A DNA stretch of 31,018 nt from Sanguinoderma infundibulare (taxonomy: Eukaryota > Basidiomycota > Agaricomycetes > Polyporales > Polyporaceae). Below, piece by piece: positions 8,099 to 16,789 of the stretch (position 1 is the stretch's first letter; every line of letters begins with the position of its first letter). The notes beneath the pieces are model-generated. The model did not search any database and was not told the DNA's origin. It was given only the letters and a program-made list of their open reading frames with translations. Both the position numbers and the translations under genes were made by a program. The stretch is taken from positions 1-31,018 of the forward strand of contig JAVLRN010000034.1 of NCBI GenBank assembly GCA_032821775.1, given 5' to 3'.

Positions 8099-9997
8099 TT
8101 ATTTATTTAATTCTTTTGAAATTTCAAGCATCAAATCTTTATACCATTTTATATATTCATATTCAGTAACTATATAAGCTGTGTCCTTTCTTATTAGTTC
8201 ATGAACATAATTAGGATATAATGGTATACCCATACTTAACATAGCTATAGATCTGTTTTCTTTTACCCTAATTAATAAATATTTTAATACATCTTCTGAA
8301 CATATTAATCTTAAGTCGTTAGGATTATTATTATACACCTGTGAATGAGCATATAAACTAGGATCACTTATAATTGCTGTTTTTAAGTGAGGAGATAAAT
8401 TAAAGTCATTCCATATCTCATCGAAATTTTTAATTCTTAAATTTAAAAAATCAGTTATTTGATCATAAGAATCAAAGACTTGAGATCTTTGAATCTCAAA
8501 TTCATAATCAAATAATTTGTACTTATAATCACAAAATGTTATATGAAAACCAAATAAATTAACATGCGCAAATCTTTCTTGCCTATTTGTTACACCTTCT
8601 TGTTCTCTTATTTTAAGAGATATATAATTTTTAATTTGTTCATGTAAAGAAATAGTTGAATTAGGTTTTAATGTTCCACCACTAGTACTACTAATAAAAT
8701 TATTAATTTTATTAATTAATATTTGATTATTATTAGTATCTAATACAGGATAAAATTCAATAAATCTTAATAAATCCAATAATGAAGAACATTTACTTTT
8801 ACCACTTAATAATAAAAAGTGAATGTTATAATCTTTACTTTCATCATATATACCATAATCATATATACCATTAAATAATACAGGATGACCAAATAATCTT
8901 TGGTAATCTAAGTATATAGTAGAATATTTTCTTAAATAAGGAAAATTATTTATATCATTTTCTAATAAATATTTATTGAACAGAGATGTTTTTATAGCTT
9001 TTTTTAATACTAATTTAAGTTGACAATCTACTGTATCTGGTACATAACATCCTAAGCTTCTAATATGTTCTAAAAATTTTATATTATTCCAGAATGAACA
9101 ATTATTATATACATATTCAACGTAATTATGGGTATGTCCTAAATAAACACTTATATAAGGGGATACAACAGAGTTAATAGGTTGAACCGCATTTTCGGTT
9201 GTATTTGCCTGATTATTAAGTTGATTATTATGCTGTGCATTTGAATTTGAATTTGAATCTGAACCAGGTTGTATATTTGCTTGGTTATTCGTTTGTACAT
9301 TAGTTTGTACATTAGTTTGCACATTACTATTAGATGGTGTACTTTCATTTGGTTGACAATAAATAACATTAAATAATTTTATGTAATTTAAATTAATAAA
9401 ATTATTAAATATAAAAATAATAGGGAATGATAATAGAATAATTACTTGAAATAAAGCTAATTTTGTAGTTTTATTTACATCTAATTCATAGTTATATTTA
9501 TTAAGATTAACATACATATAATTTAGGTATATAAAAAAAATTAAAGTATTTTCAAATAAGAAAAATTCATAGAAAGATTCACCAAAATAACTAAAATAGA
9601 ATGAAAATATTCTTATTAATACTAAAATACTCATTATTATTAATCCGATATTAAATAACAAATAAGAGATAAAATAATGATATACACTCATATCATCTTT
9701 GATTTTTTTAATGAAGAATGGTATACCTTTTATTAATATTGTAGTTATCCTACATAATAAATTGAATTTCAAAAATAAAGCATAAATTAAACCTAATGTT
9801 AATAACAATATCTTTATAGACAAAGGTAAATTTAAAGACATAAATATATCTTGTCTTACAAATAATGTTATGGTACCTAATATCATTAATAATAAACCTA
9901 TTATTATACTATTTATTAATGCCCCGGTTCTTAACCTAATTATTTTATAATAATAATTAATGAATTTATAAAAATAAAATTTTAAAAATTTTAACAT
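8099..9997 (-). CDS. ORF-B: 632-aa membrane protein of the integrated plasmid, unknown function
   Basis: I do not recognise a named family. The N-terminal third has about five hydrophobic segments (roughly residues 27-47, 60-80, 107-132, 148-165, 181-200). A low-complexity Asn/Gln/Ser linker follows (about 219-270, with repeated NVQT). The last 350 residues are soluble and contain the segment NNCSFWNNIKFLEHIRSLGC. The ATG at 9997 is clear and the frame has no breaks. It lies upstream of, and in the same orientation as, the DNA polymerase. A broken paralogue sits on the opposite strand after cob (22240-24037) and aligns from the first membrane segments into the soluble domain. This shows the protein belongs to a repeatedly inserted element. 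A membrane role in plasmid maintenance is only a guess. Confidence 0.75.
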   Translation of the reverse strand: MLKFLKFYFYKFINYYYKIIRLRTGALINSIIIGLLLMILGTITLFVRQDIFMSLNLPLSIKILLLTLGLIYALFLKFNLLCRITTILIKGIPFFIKKIKDDMSVYHYFISYLLFNIGLIIMSILVLIRIFSFYFSYFGESFYEFFLFENTLIFFIYLNYMYVNLNKYNYELDVNKTTKLALFQVIILLSFPIIFIFNNFINLNYIKLFNVIYCQPNESTPSNSNVQTNVQTNVQTNNQANIQPGSDSNSNSNAQHNNQLNNQANTTENAVQPINSVVSPYISVYLGHTHNYVEYVYNNCSFWNNIKFLEHIRSLGCYVPDTVDCQLKLVLKKAIKTSLFNKYLLENDINNFPYLRKYSTIYLDYQRLFGHPVLFNGIYDYGIYDESKDYNIHFLLLSGKSKCSSLLDLLRFIEFYPVLDTNNNQILINKINNFISSTSGGTLKPNSTISLHEQIKNYISLKIREQEGVTNRQERFAHVNLFGFHITFCDYKYKLFDYEFEIQRSQVFDSYDQITDFLNLRIKNFDEIWNDFNLSPHLKTAIISDPSLYAHSQVYNNNPNDLRLICSEDVLKYLLIRVKENRSIAMLSMGIPLYPNYVHELIRKDTAYIVTEYEYIKWYKDLMLEISKELNK

Positions 9998-10239
9998 CGT
10001 ATAACCTTATAAAAAATTTTAGAATAAGTTATTATTTAATTTATGTTAATTACTTATTAAAACTAACATATTAGTATATATAAATTTATTTTTTTAATTA
10101 GAATAGATTTATATATAAAACCTTTTAATCTCTATCTAAATAACAGGTTGAAAAACAATTATTTAAGATATGGCGTAGCTTGAGTAATATTAAAAATTGA
10201 GGATATATTAAAAAAAACAACACAACAAAATAATTGGTT
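9998..10239. other. Spacer between ORF-C and ORF-B
   Basis: This holds the presumed ORF-B leader with its conserved T-run/AGAATAG element. No other gene was seen. AT content is high throughout. Confidence 0.5.
10089..10107 (-). promoter_or_regulatory. 19-bp leader element upstream of ORF-B (partial copy)
   Basis: A T7 run followed by AATTAGAATAGA is identical over 19 bp to 11523-11541, which overlaps the 22-bp element upstream of ORF-C. It lies 92 bases before the ORF-B ATG. This supports a common leader or promoter for the plasmid ORFs. Confidence 0.45.
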
Positions 10240-11444
10240 CTATAAATATAGATACAATAAAACAAAAATACCATTTAAGATAACGGGAAATAAAATATTT
10301 TTTAAATAAAAATCCATATATAAACGTTTTAAATCAACTTTAGAGTATGCAATATTTTCTTTTTCCTTAAACCAATTACGTAAGTAATTTGGTAAATATA
10401 AAGGTGTAGTTATTCACCTATTTAAGTATAATATTAATACAGTTAATTCAATTAATAAATATAATATATATATATAAAACCAAATATAATATAATAATAT
10501 AATATAGTTTTATAACTTATATAAAAACTTAAAATAGTTAAAAATAATAAGTGAATAAAACCTAAGAAATAATATTTTAAATCAATTTTTATAATCTCAT
10601 TAAATTTATTATTATTATTATTATTATTATTACTAATATTATTATTATTATTATTATTAAATACACTAAAATATCTATTATTCAATTTGAATTTATTTTT
10701 TAAAGTAGATAAACCCAATAAAATAAAACTTTCATCTGATGGTTTACCACCATCTATTAATCTAATAACAATATTTTTATTAACATTAAATAAACAAAAA
10801 GTAATAATTGGTGCATAAACAATCATAAATAGTTTAATATGTCTACTTCGCGCTAATAGCCAATCTAGTTTATCTCTATCAGTTTTAAGAAAATCTAAAG
10901 TTCTCATTGGATAAGCATGTTCTACGTATTTATTTACTAACACTTTATAAAATATACCTGCACTAATAATTTGTACAGTCCCAATACCCATAGTTAAAGG
11001 TGTAAAAGCAGTATATTCTATATTTTTCAATATATTTATAGCATTATTAATATTAAAATCACCAAAATTACCTAAAGGTTTAATAGGATCAAATTTATCA
11101 TACATTCCTTTAAATTCTTCAAAAGAAGGATAATTCTTTATTGGAAAAATAGATGATGATTTATTTTCTACAGATTTTTCTATTATTTTATCAACAACAT
11201 TACCTTTTGTAGCTTTTACTAAAATTTGTGAGAAAAAATCACTAAATTGATCTTTAACTAAGTTATTAAAACTATTAAATATTTTTACTGGATAAAGTGA
11301 TTCTGTTGGTTCATAATTAGGAAATAACTCTGCAAAAGGTGTTGATTCATTAAATAAATTTTCATTCATTTCTTCCATTGAATTATTAAAATTGTCAATG
11401 TTTTTTCTTACTATTACTAAAGCTCCTTCATTAGCATTTTCCAC
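10240..11444 (-). pseudogene. ORF-C: poly-Asn membrane protein with displaced C-terminus
   Basis: Function not recognised. The open frame runs from 11444 (GTG; no in-frame ATG upstream before a stop) to 10452, 330 residues. It has a charged N-terminal region, hydrophobic segments near residues 145-168 and 205-225, an Asn tract encoded by an ATT microsatellite, and a hydrophobic end. The original frame stops just after an (AT)n run at 10464-10476. Removing one AT unit lets it continue through TPLYLPNYLRNWFKEKEN and a last hydrophobic segment ...LFPVILNGIFVLLYLYL to TAG at 10240-10242. That extension needs one TGA (10414-10416) read as Trp. It looks like a true protein tail, so the gene is probably about 400 codons with a microsatellite frameshift. 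It could also be intact with a shorter end. Confidence 0.55.
10606..10660. repeat. ATT trinucleotide microsatellite
   Basis: Two blocks of repeated TTA/ATT are separated by ACTAAT. On the minus strand this encodes the poly-Asn tract of ORF-C (NNNNNNNISNNNNNNNN). Such tracts change length by slippage and are expected to vary between isolates. Confidence 0.9.
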
Positions 11445-11949
11445 AACATTCGTATCTAAATTATTTATGTTATTGTTTAATAAAACATTATTTTTTATGA
11501 TATAGTTAAAACATAAAAAATGTTTTTTTAATTAGAATAGAATACGTCTATCAAAAGTAGTCCTTAAATATTAAATAAGTAAAAACAGTATTTTCAAAAC
11601 CTAAAATGGATAGAAACCTAAATATAAGTTATTAATCCCACTAAAAATAAAAAAAAAAATACGGCAATACTAATAAATAAAGAACAATTAAATATTTATA
11701 AATAGTAAGTTAATATCGATAAATAAAACTTAATCCTACCTAATAACAAAATAATCTAAAAAATAATTATTAAGCTAAAAATAAATAAATAAATAATAAG
11801 TACATAAAAAGAAATACTTAAAAGAGATAGCCATAGGACATGCCTTCTCTTCATAAGGACGTGTATAAAAAGATAATACCTAGCCAATTGCTATATTTTT
11901 ATATTAAATTATAAATAAGCAAATCGAATATAAAAGGGTCTGAAAAAAA
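11445..11949. other. Spacer between ORF-C and trnG, with plasmid leader element
   Basis: The first part is the ORF-C leader, containing the 22-bp element at 11533-11554. The rest is AT-rich without an open frame. One weak stem pairs AAGAGA with TCTCTT near 11820-11852. The other edge of the integrated plasmid should be in this interval. No inverted match to the 4142-4604 side was found by eye. Confidence 0.5.
11533..11554 (-). promoter_or_regulatory. 22-bp element upstream of ORF-C (copy 2)
   Basis: This is an exact copy of 5216-5237, preceded by the T7-AATT tract shared with the ORF-B leader. It lies about 90 bases before the ORF-C start. Conservation in otherwise drifting AT-rich DNA suggests a transcription start or RNA-processing signal. 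Confidence 0.5.
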
Positions 11950-12020
11950 ACGAGTATAGTTAAGTTGGTATAACTTCTACCTTCCAAGTAGTTATCATCA
12001 GTTCGAATCTGATTACTCGT
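11950..12020 (+). tRNA. trnG: tRNA-Gly (anticodon UCC)
   Basis: Acceptor ACGAGTA/TACTCGT, D arm GTTA/TAAC, anticodon stem TCTAC/GTAGT with loop CTTCCAA (TCC), and T arm ATCAG-TTCGAAT-CTGAT. It opens the trnG-trnW-trnD cluster. Confidence 0.95.
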
Positions 12021-12140
12021 AATATTCACATATATTATATACCTATAATTTTATTATTTAATAAAAAAAATTAATCACCTTATTTTTAATTAAAATTAAA
12101 TAATAATATATTTATTTAAATATTAATATATAATTTTTAT

Positions 12141-12213
12141 AGGAGCGTAGTATAATTAGGTTAGTATAATGATTTCCAAAATCACTGATAGGTGTTCGAT
12201 TCACCTCGCTCTT
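12141..12213 (+). tRNA. trnW: tRNA-Trp (anticodon CCA)
   Basis: Acceptor AGGAGCG/CGCTCTT (one G-U pair), anticodon loop TTCCAAA giving CCA, and T arm AGGTG-TTCGATT-CACCT. CCA, not the UCA usual in mitochondria that read UGA as Trp, is notable because several ORFs in this window carry in-frame UGA. Confidence 0.92.
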
Positions 12214-12232
12214 GTTTATTTCTAAAAAAAAA

Positions 12233-12304
12233 GGGCCCTTAACTTAATTGGTAGAGTACCTAATTGTCAGTTAGGATGGTCCCAGTTCAAATCTGGAAGG
12301 GCTC
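12233..12304 (+). tRNA. trnD: tRNA-Asp (anticodon GUC)
   Basis: Acceptor GGGCCCT/AGGGCTC, anticodon stem CCTAA/TTAGG with loop TTGTCAG (GTC), and T loop TTCAAAT. One T-stem pair is mismatched. It ends 99 bases before atp9. Confidence 0.94.
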
Positions 12305-12403
12305 GGAAAAAAATCGTTATTAAATTAAAAGACTAACTTATTTTAAGTCTTTAAAACGCAAACGTGTGTATACTATCAAAAACAAACCATTGTATTATTT
12401 AGT

Positions 12404-12625
12404 ATGTTAGCAGCAGCAAAATATATAGGAGCAGGGTTAGCTTGTTCAGGTTTAATTGGAGCTGGAGCTGGAATTGGATTAATTTTCTCAGCTTTAATCG
12501 CATCGACAGCTAGAAATCCTCAAATAAGAGGACAATTATTCGGATATGCAATATTAGGATTCGCTTTAGCAGAAGCTACAGGATTATTCTCTTTAATGAT
12601 TGCATTCTTATTATTATACTCATAA
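12404..12625 (+). CDS. atp9: ATP synthase F0 subunit c
   Basis: This 73-residue proteolipid forms the c-ring of ATP synthase in the inner membrane. Two membrane helices flank the conserved polar loop ARNPQIRGQ (about residues 36-44). The first helix has the Gly-rich GAGAGIGL packing motif, and Glu57 in [12 protein letters not shown] is the proton-binding carboxylate. Length is exactly typical. It has an ATG start and TAA stop, and no intron. Preceded by trnD and followed by a hairpin, then trnC. Confidence 0.98.
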   Translation: MLAAAKYIGAGLACSGLIGAGAGIGLIFSALIASTARNPQIRGQLFGYAILGFALAEATGLFSLMIAFLLLYS

Positions 12626-12647
12626 TAAATTAAACTATAGAACAAAA

Positions 12648-12687
12648 ACCAAAACAAAATGTAACCAACCTTATGTTTTGTTTGGGT
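12648..12687 (+). terminator. Stem-loop downstream of atp9
   Basis: CCAAAACAAAA (12649-12659) can pair with TTTTGTTTGG (12676-12685), with one bulged A, 23 bases after the atp9 stop. It is a plausible 3'-end stabilising or processing stem, predicted by eye. Confidence 0.4.
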
Positions 12688-12825
12688 CTAATATAAGAGG
12701 GGGGTTAGATATAACCCTTTTAGAATAAAATAAAAAAAAAATAAAAATAAAAAAACAATTTTTTACCTTGTTATAAGCAAAGCATAAAATGATATTTTAA
12801 AATTTAATAAAACAAAGATAATAAT

Positions 12826-12899
12826 AGAGTTATGCTTACAGTTGGTTTCTGTAGTAAATTTGCAAAATTTATCGTAAGGTTCGATTCCTTCTTAACTCT
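12826..12899 (+). tRNA. trnC: tRNA-Cys (anticodon GCA)
   Basis: Acceptor AGAGTTA/TAACTCT, anticodon stem TAAAT/ATTTA with loop TTGCAAA (GCA), and T arm AAGG-TTCGATT-CCTT. Eleven bases separate it from trnR. Confidence 0.94.
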
Positions 12900-12910
12900 C
12901 GTAAAAAAAA

Positions 12911-12980
12911 ATTCTCTTAGTTTAATGGCAGAACATCATTCTTCTAAAATGTCAATTTTGGTTCGATTCCAAAAGAGAAT
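12911..12980 (+). tRNA. trnR: tRNA-Arg (anticodon UCU)
   Basis: Acceptor ATTCTCT/AGAGAAT, anticodon loop CTTCTAA (TCT) on a stem with one T-T mismatch, and T arm TTTTG-GTTCGATT-CCAAAA. It reads AGA/AGG, the arginine codons used in these genes. Confidence 0.93.
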
Positions 12981-13213
12981 GAAAATAAAATTAGTAAAAA
13001 TAAACTAATTCGTTACAATGTAAAAAAATAAATAAATAAATTAATAAATAGTTATTATGTATACCATTATGTTTATAATGAGCCTATATCTTTAATAAAT
13101 AAAGTAAGAGCCAACAAGAATATATTAAATATTTTTACTGGACATATTTATATCATAAAAAAAAAGTACGAAAGTACTAAAATGACAATTAAAATTTAAA
13201 AAAATAAAAACAG

Positions 13214-13510
13214 ATGATTCAATACGATTTATTAATACAAATAGCTAATATAATCATCAATTTAATAGATGTTTTATTAGTTTTATTACCTATATTACTT
13301 TCAGTAGCTTTTATGACTATCATAGAAAGAAAACAATTAGCAGCACATCAACGAAGAGTAGGACCCAACACTGTAGGTTACTACGGAATACTTCAACCAT
13401 TTGCTGATGCTTTAAAATTAATAGTGAAAGAAACAATTATACCCTCACAATCAAATAAAGTATTATTTTATTTAGCACCGGTATCTACTTTAATCTTTAG
13501 TTTATTAGGT
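13214..13510 (+). CDS. nad1: NADH dehydrogenase subunit 1, exon 1
   Basis: This is the first 99 residues of ND1, the complex I subunit that forms much of the quinone channel. The conserved segment TIIERKQLAAHQRRVGPNTVGYYG is present, followed by LQPFADALKLIVKE. It starts at ATG 13214. The exon ends after Gly99 (GGT) and intron 1 ends in G, so the join reads LLG-WGIIPFGEG, as in other ND1 proteins. The full nad1 assembled from three exons is 338 residues, with an intact frame. Confidence 0.96.
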
Positions 13511-14574
13511 TAATTAACCCTGGCCTAATTCAAATTTCACCATATGCTGGAACCTCCTCATCGTTTTAAGTACTAACCTTATTTCTAAGGTAGTAAAAAT
13601 CTTAAAGCTTGGACAATCAGCAGGAAACCAAATTTTACTTATGGTAATTATTAAATTAGGATCCTCAGAGACTACACGTGAAATAGTATAAGGTCAGTTA
13701 AATTTTTTATTTGATTACTTTATATTAAAGATATAGTCCAAATTTTTTAATATAGTTGGGTTTCTTTTTAAAAATATCAGATTATAATAGTGAATTTATT
13801 TATTTAAGTTTTATTGCTTTATCTAAAGGAACAGTTGTTAATTTAAGAAGTAAAGGACCTAAAACTCTTCCAGCACCAGAATTAACTGATTATCAAAAAG
13901 AAGTCATATTTGGTTCAATGTTAGGGGATTTAACAGCAGAAAAACCTCATTTAAATGGTAATACAAGATTAAGATTTTATATGTCTTTAAAGAACAAAGA
14001 TTTTATTTATCATTTGTATTCAATATTTAAACCTTATGTTAAAACAGACCCTAAAATTTATAACAGAAAATTAAATAAGTTAACTAAAGATTTACATATG
14101 GATATAGGTTTTAGTACTTTAAAATATCCAATGTTTAATTGGGTTAATGAAGAATTTTATGTTAAATTAAATAATAAAAACATTAAAATTGTGCCTAAAA
14201 ATAGTTCCGATAGATTAACCGCTATTTCATTAGCCTTCTGGATCATGGATGATGGATCCTTTAATAAAGCTAAAGGTAATTTAGTTCTTTGTACTGATTC
14301 TTACTCTAAGGAAGATGTGTTATACTTAATTTCAATATTAGAAAATAAGTTCAACTTATCTTGTGGATTGATTGAATATAAAAAAAACAGGTCTTATAGA
14401 ATAAGAATTAACAAATCATCATTACCTTATTTAATAGATTTAATCAAAGGTCATTTGATTCCTTCTATGCTTTATAAAATAGGTCTTTAATCAAACGCTT
14501 AAATTTAACTGTTATAATTTTTATTTTAAATTAGATTTAAAGATAATTTCAACTATATTAATTACTAAAATTAG
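13511..14574 (+). mobile_element. Group I intron 1 of nad1 (1064 bp)
   Basis: Core elements are recognisable in order: ATATGCTGGAACCTCC near 13541; the P-Q segment GACAATCAGCAGGAAACC (13612-13629); the P7 strands CCTCAGAGACTACACG (about 13663) and AAGATATAGTCC (13727-13738). The endonuclease ORF lies after the core, near the 3' end. The exon-U/intron-G rule holds. The compact core resembles group IB introns. Confidence 0.9.
13756..14490 (+). CDS. LAGLIDADG homing endonuclease (nad1 intron 1)
   Basis: The frame of up to 244 residues carries two degenerate LAGLIDADG-type helices: IFGSMLGDLT (with the catalytic-type Asp) and SLAFWIMDDGSF, the hallmark of the second LAGLIDADG class. It also has the typical C-terminal LIDLIKGHLIPSMLYKIGL. 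The frame is intact to TAA 14490. There is no ATG before the first motif: a stop precedes 13756 and the first in-frame ATG (13918) would cut into the first motif. It must start at a non-AUG codon (TTG 13756 possible), or its 5' end has been altered. It would cut intronless nad1 at the insertion site. Confidence 0.85.
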   Translation: MGFFLKISDYNSEFIYLSFIALSKGTVVNLRSKGPKTLPAPELTDYQKEVIFGSMLGDLTAEKPHLNGNTRLRFYMSLKNKDFIYHLYSIFKPYVKTDPKIYNRKLNKLTKDLHMDIGFSTLKYPMFNWVNEEFYVKLNNKNIKIVPKNSSDRLTAISLAFWIMDDGSFNKAKGNLVLCTDSYSKEDVLYLISILENKFNLSCGLIEYKKNRSYRIRINKSSLPYLIDLIKGHLIPSMLYKIGL

Positions 14575-14934
14575 TGGGGAATAATACCATTTGGTGAAGG
14601 TTTAACATTATTTGATTTTCCTTTAGGAATTTTATATACTTTAGCTTTATCTTCTTTAGGTGTATATGGTGTATTATTTGCAGGATGGTCTGCTAATTCT
14701 AAATATGCATTTTTAGGAAGTTTAAGATCTACAGCCGCAATGATAAGTTATGAGTTAATATTAAGTTCAGCAATATTAATTATCATCTTATTAACAGGAT
14801 CCTTTAATTTTACTACTATAATAGAAAGTCAACAATCAGTATGGTTTATAATACCATTATTACCTATATTTATTATTTACTTTATCTCTATATTAGCTGA
14901 AACAAGTAGAACACCGTTTGATTTACAAGAGGCT
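14575..14934 (+). CDS. nad1: NADH dehydrogenase subunit 1, exon 2
   Basis: This 120-codon exon runs from WGIIPFGEGLTLFDF to ...AETSRTPFDLQEA and includes the conserved membrane segment LGVYGVLFAGWSANSKYAFLGS. It ends within the invariant motif RTPFDLQEAESELVAGF, which lines the quinone cavity. Intron 2 therefore targets one of the most conserved points of the gene, as homing introns usually do. Phase 0 at both ends. No frame breaks. Confidence 0.96.
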
Positions 14935-15331
14935 AAGTTATCCAGCTAAACTTAATAACTCGGCCTCTATAAACTTTGCTGTATGCTGGAAACCCCTTAT
15001 AGCTTTTGATACTAAACTTTGCCAGCATTTACATGGCTACACAGGTAAAATTTAGTAAAAATTCAAAAGATTGGGCAATCAGCAGGAAACCAAAAGATTA
15101 GTGTCCGCCGTTAATCTTATTAGGATCCTCAGAGACTACATGCGAAGATCTCAGTTAAATATAAATATAAATTAATTGAGATATGATATAGTCCAATCTT
15201 TATTGAAAAATTAAGTAGTTTAATTAGTTAAATTACTCTTAAAAAAGTACCTGGCCTAGTGCCGTACTGATAAAAGGGGTTGCTTACTAATTTTTTTTAG
15301 GGAGTTCAAACAAAAATTAATTATTATTTGT

Positions 15332-16121
15332 ATGTTATTTTTTTATTTAAACTTTTTTTTTAAGTGCAACATTGACTTTAATTGTTTTAACCTATATCAT
15401 TTTTCTGCTATATTACCTATAAAAATCTATAAAGATCTTAAAAATCCGGAGAGTTTTAAAAAAGAACTAACAAAAGTTGGAGGTGTTTATGGTTTTGTAA
15501 ATTTAATAGATGGAAAACAATACATAGGTTCTAGCATAAATCTATATGAAAGATTAACTGATCACTTAAGAGGAGTTAGTTCTAACATTAGATTGCAGAG
15601 AAGTATAAACAAATGGGGTTTGAGTAATTTTACTTTTGCAATTTATTATATTCATAATGACCCTGCTGTTATTTTAACTGATGTTGAAACAGAAGTAATT
15701 AAGAGTTTTCTTTTTAAAAAATTATACAATTTTAAAAAAGAAGCTAAATCTATGTTAGGATACAAACATACGGCTGAAGCTATAGCCAAAATGAAAAAAA
15801 GATTGGCTGATAAAACCAATCATCCTATGTTCGGTAAAAAAACATCAATCAAAAACTATTAATTCAATGAAAAAATTTGGGAAATTAAATCCTATGTTTG
15901 ATAAAACACATAGCACTGAATCCAAATTAAAAATATCTTTAGCTTTAAGTAAAACACCTTTAGGCTTATATGATAAAGATAATAATTTAATTAAAACATT
16001 TGTTAATCAAGTAGAATTAGCTGCCGAATTTGGTGTGTTTAAAACTACTATTTCTAGGTATATAAAATCAGGTAAATTATTTAAAAAAAAATATTATATA
16101 AAAAAACTAGAAAAAAAATAA
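15332..16121 (+). pseudogene. GIY-YIG homing endonuclease of nad1 intron 2, split by one frameshift
   Basis: The N-terminal part has the catalytic module GGVYGFVNLIDGKQYIGSS followed by NLYERLTDHLRG, i.e. the GIY-YIG fold. After it come NUMOD3-like DNA-binding repeats (GYKHTAEAIAKMKKR, HPMFGKK, then KLNPMFDKTHSTESK) and a C-terminal NUMOD1/helix-turn-helix segment (LYDKDNNLIKTFVNQVELA...). The frame breaks at an A7 run (15836-15842). With six A the protein runs on as FGKK-HQSKTINSMKKFGKLNP. The two halves are otherwise perfectly joined, so this is a single-base event: recent decay or a sequence error. The start is uncertain; ATG 15332 is the first available. Confidence 0.8.
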
Positions 16122-16197
16122 TTATTAAAATAAATTTAGATTTCTTAAAAAAAACTAATAAGTTATTAATAACTTTCAAACACTTCTACTAATTTAG

Positions 16198-16222
16198 TTT
16201 AATTTAATTTAATTTAATTTAA
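16198..16222. repeat. (TTTAA)5 pentanucleotide repeat
   Basis: Five tandem TTTAA units lie in the 3' end of nad1 intron 2, between the decayed endonuclease gene and exon 3. It is a slippage-prone spacer with no coding role. Confidence 0.85.
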
Positions 16223-16260
16223 AAAATTAGTATTGTAGTACCTTTTTAAAGTAAAGTTTG

Positions 16261-16620
16261 GAGAGTGAATTAGTAGCTGGTTTCTTCACTGAACACAGTT
16301 CTATTATTTTTGTGTTCTTTTTCTTAGCTGAATATTCATCTATAGTATTATTTAGTTGTATAACAGCTATTTTATTTTTAGGTGGTTATAATATGCCAAA
16401 TTTAATAGTAAATGATACTTTCTTTAATATACAAAGTATTATTTTAGGTTTAAAAACATGCATATTCTGTTTTATGTTTGTTTGGTTCAGAGCGACATTA
16501 CCTAGACTAAGATATGATCAACTTATTGAATTCTGTTGGTTAAATTTATTACCTGTGGTAGTAGCATTTATTATTTTAGTACCAAGTATTTTAGTAGCTT
16601 TTGATATAGCACCATACTAA
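16261..16620 (+). CDS. nad1: NADH dehydrogenase subunit 1, exon 3
   Basis: This C-terminal exon starts ESELVAGFFTEHSSIIFVFFFLAEY, which completes the conserved EAESELVAGF motif. It contains FVWFRATLPRLRYDQLIEFCWLNLLPV near the end and stops at TAA 16618-16620. 119 residues. The TTG just before the exon (16258-16260) belongs to the intron. The intact frame over all three exons indicates a functional gene. Confidence 0.96.
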   Translation, partial: ESELVAGFFTEHSSIIFVFFFLAEYSSIVLFSCITAILFLGGYNMPNLIVNDTFFNIQSIILGLKTCIFCFMFVWFRATLPRLRYDQLIEFCWLNLLPVVVAFIILVPSILVAFDIAPY

Positions 16621-16719
16621 ATTAAAATTATTATTAAATAAATAATAATATCCCCCTTTTTATGATTTAAAAGAAAGTAGTTTAATTATATAATAAACCA
16701 ATTTTTAAAAAAAATTAAA

Positions 16720-16789
16720 AAGCCTATAATTTAAAGGTAGAATAATTTCTTGATAAGGAATATGTAGAAGTTCGATTCTTCTTGGGCTT
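16720..16789 (+). tRNA. trnI: tRNA-Ile (anticodon GAU)
   Basis: Acceptor AAGCCTA/TGGGCTT, anticodon stem ATTTC/GGAAT with loop TTGATAA (GAT), and T arm AGAAG-TTCGATT-CTTCT. It stands alone between nad1 and cob. Confidence 0.94.

Larger units (their letters stand above)
14935..16260 (+). mobile_element. Group I intron 2 of nad1 (1326 bp)
   Basis: Core elements: ATGCTGGAAACCCC near 14983, GGGCAATCAGCAGGAAACC near 15074, GGATCCTCAGAGACTACATG near 15122, and GATATAGTCCAATC near 15185. A GIY-YIG ORF follows the core. The 3' part holds a (TTTAA)5 repeat at about 16198-16222. The intron ends in G directly before exon 3. Confidence 0.9.

Noticed and set aside
9151..9369. Short minus-strand frame inside ORF-B
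   Set aside because: It is an alternate frame of the Asn/Gln repeat linker; the repeats produce it automatically.
4142..11949. Terminal inverted repeats of an inserted linear plasmid
   Set aside because: I looked for matching inverted sequence between the two flanks and saw nothing convincing by eye. The insertion edges stay undefined.
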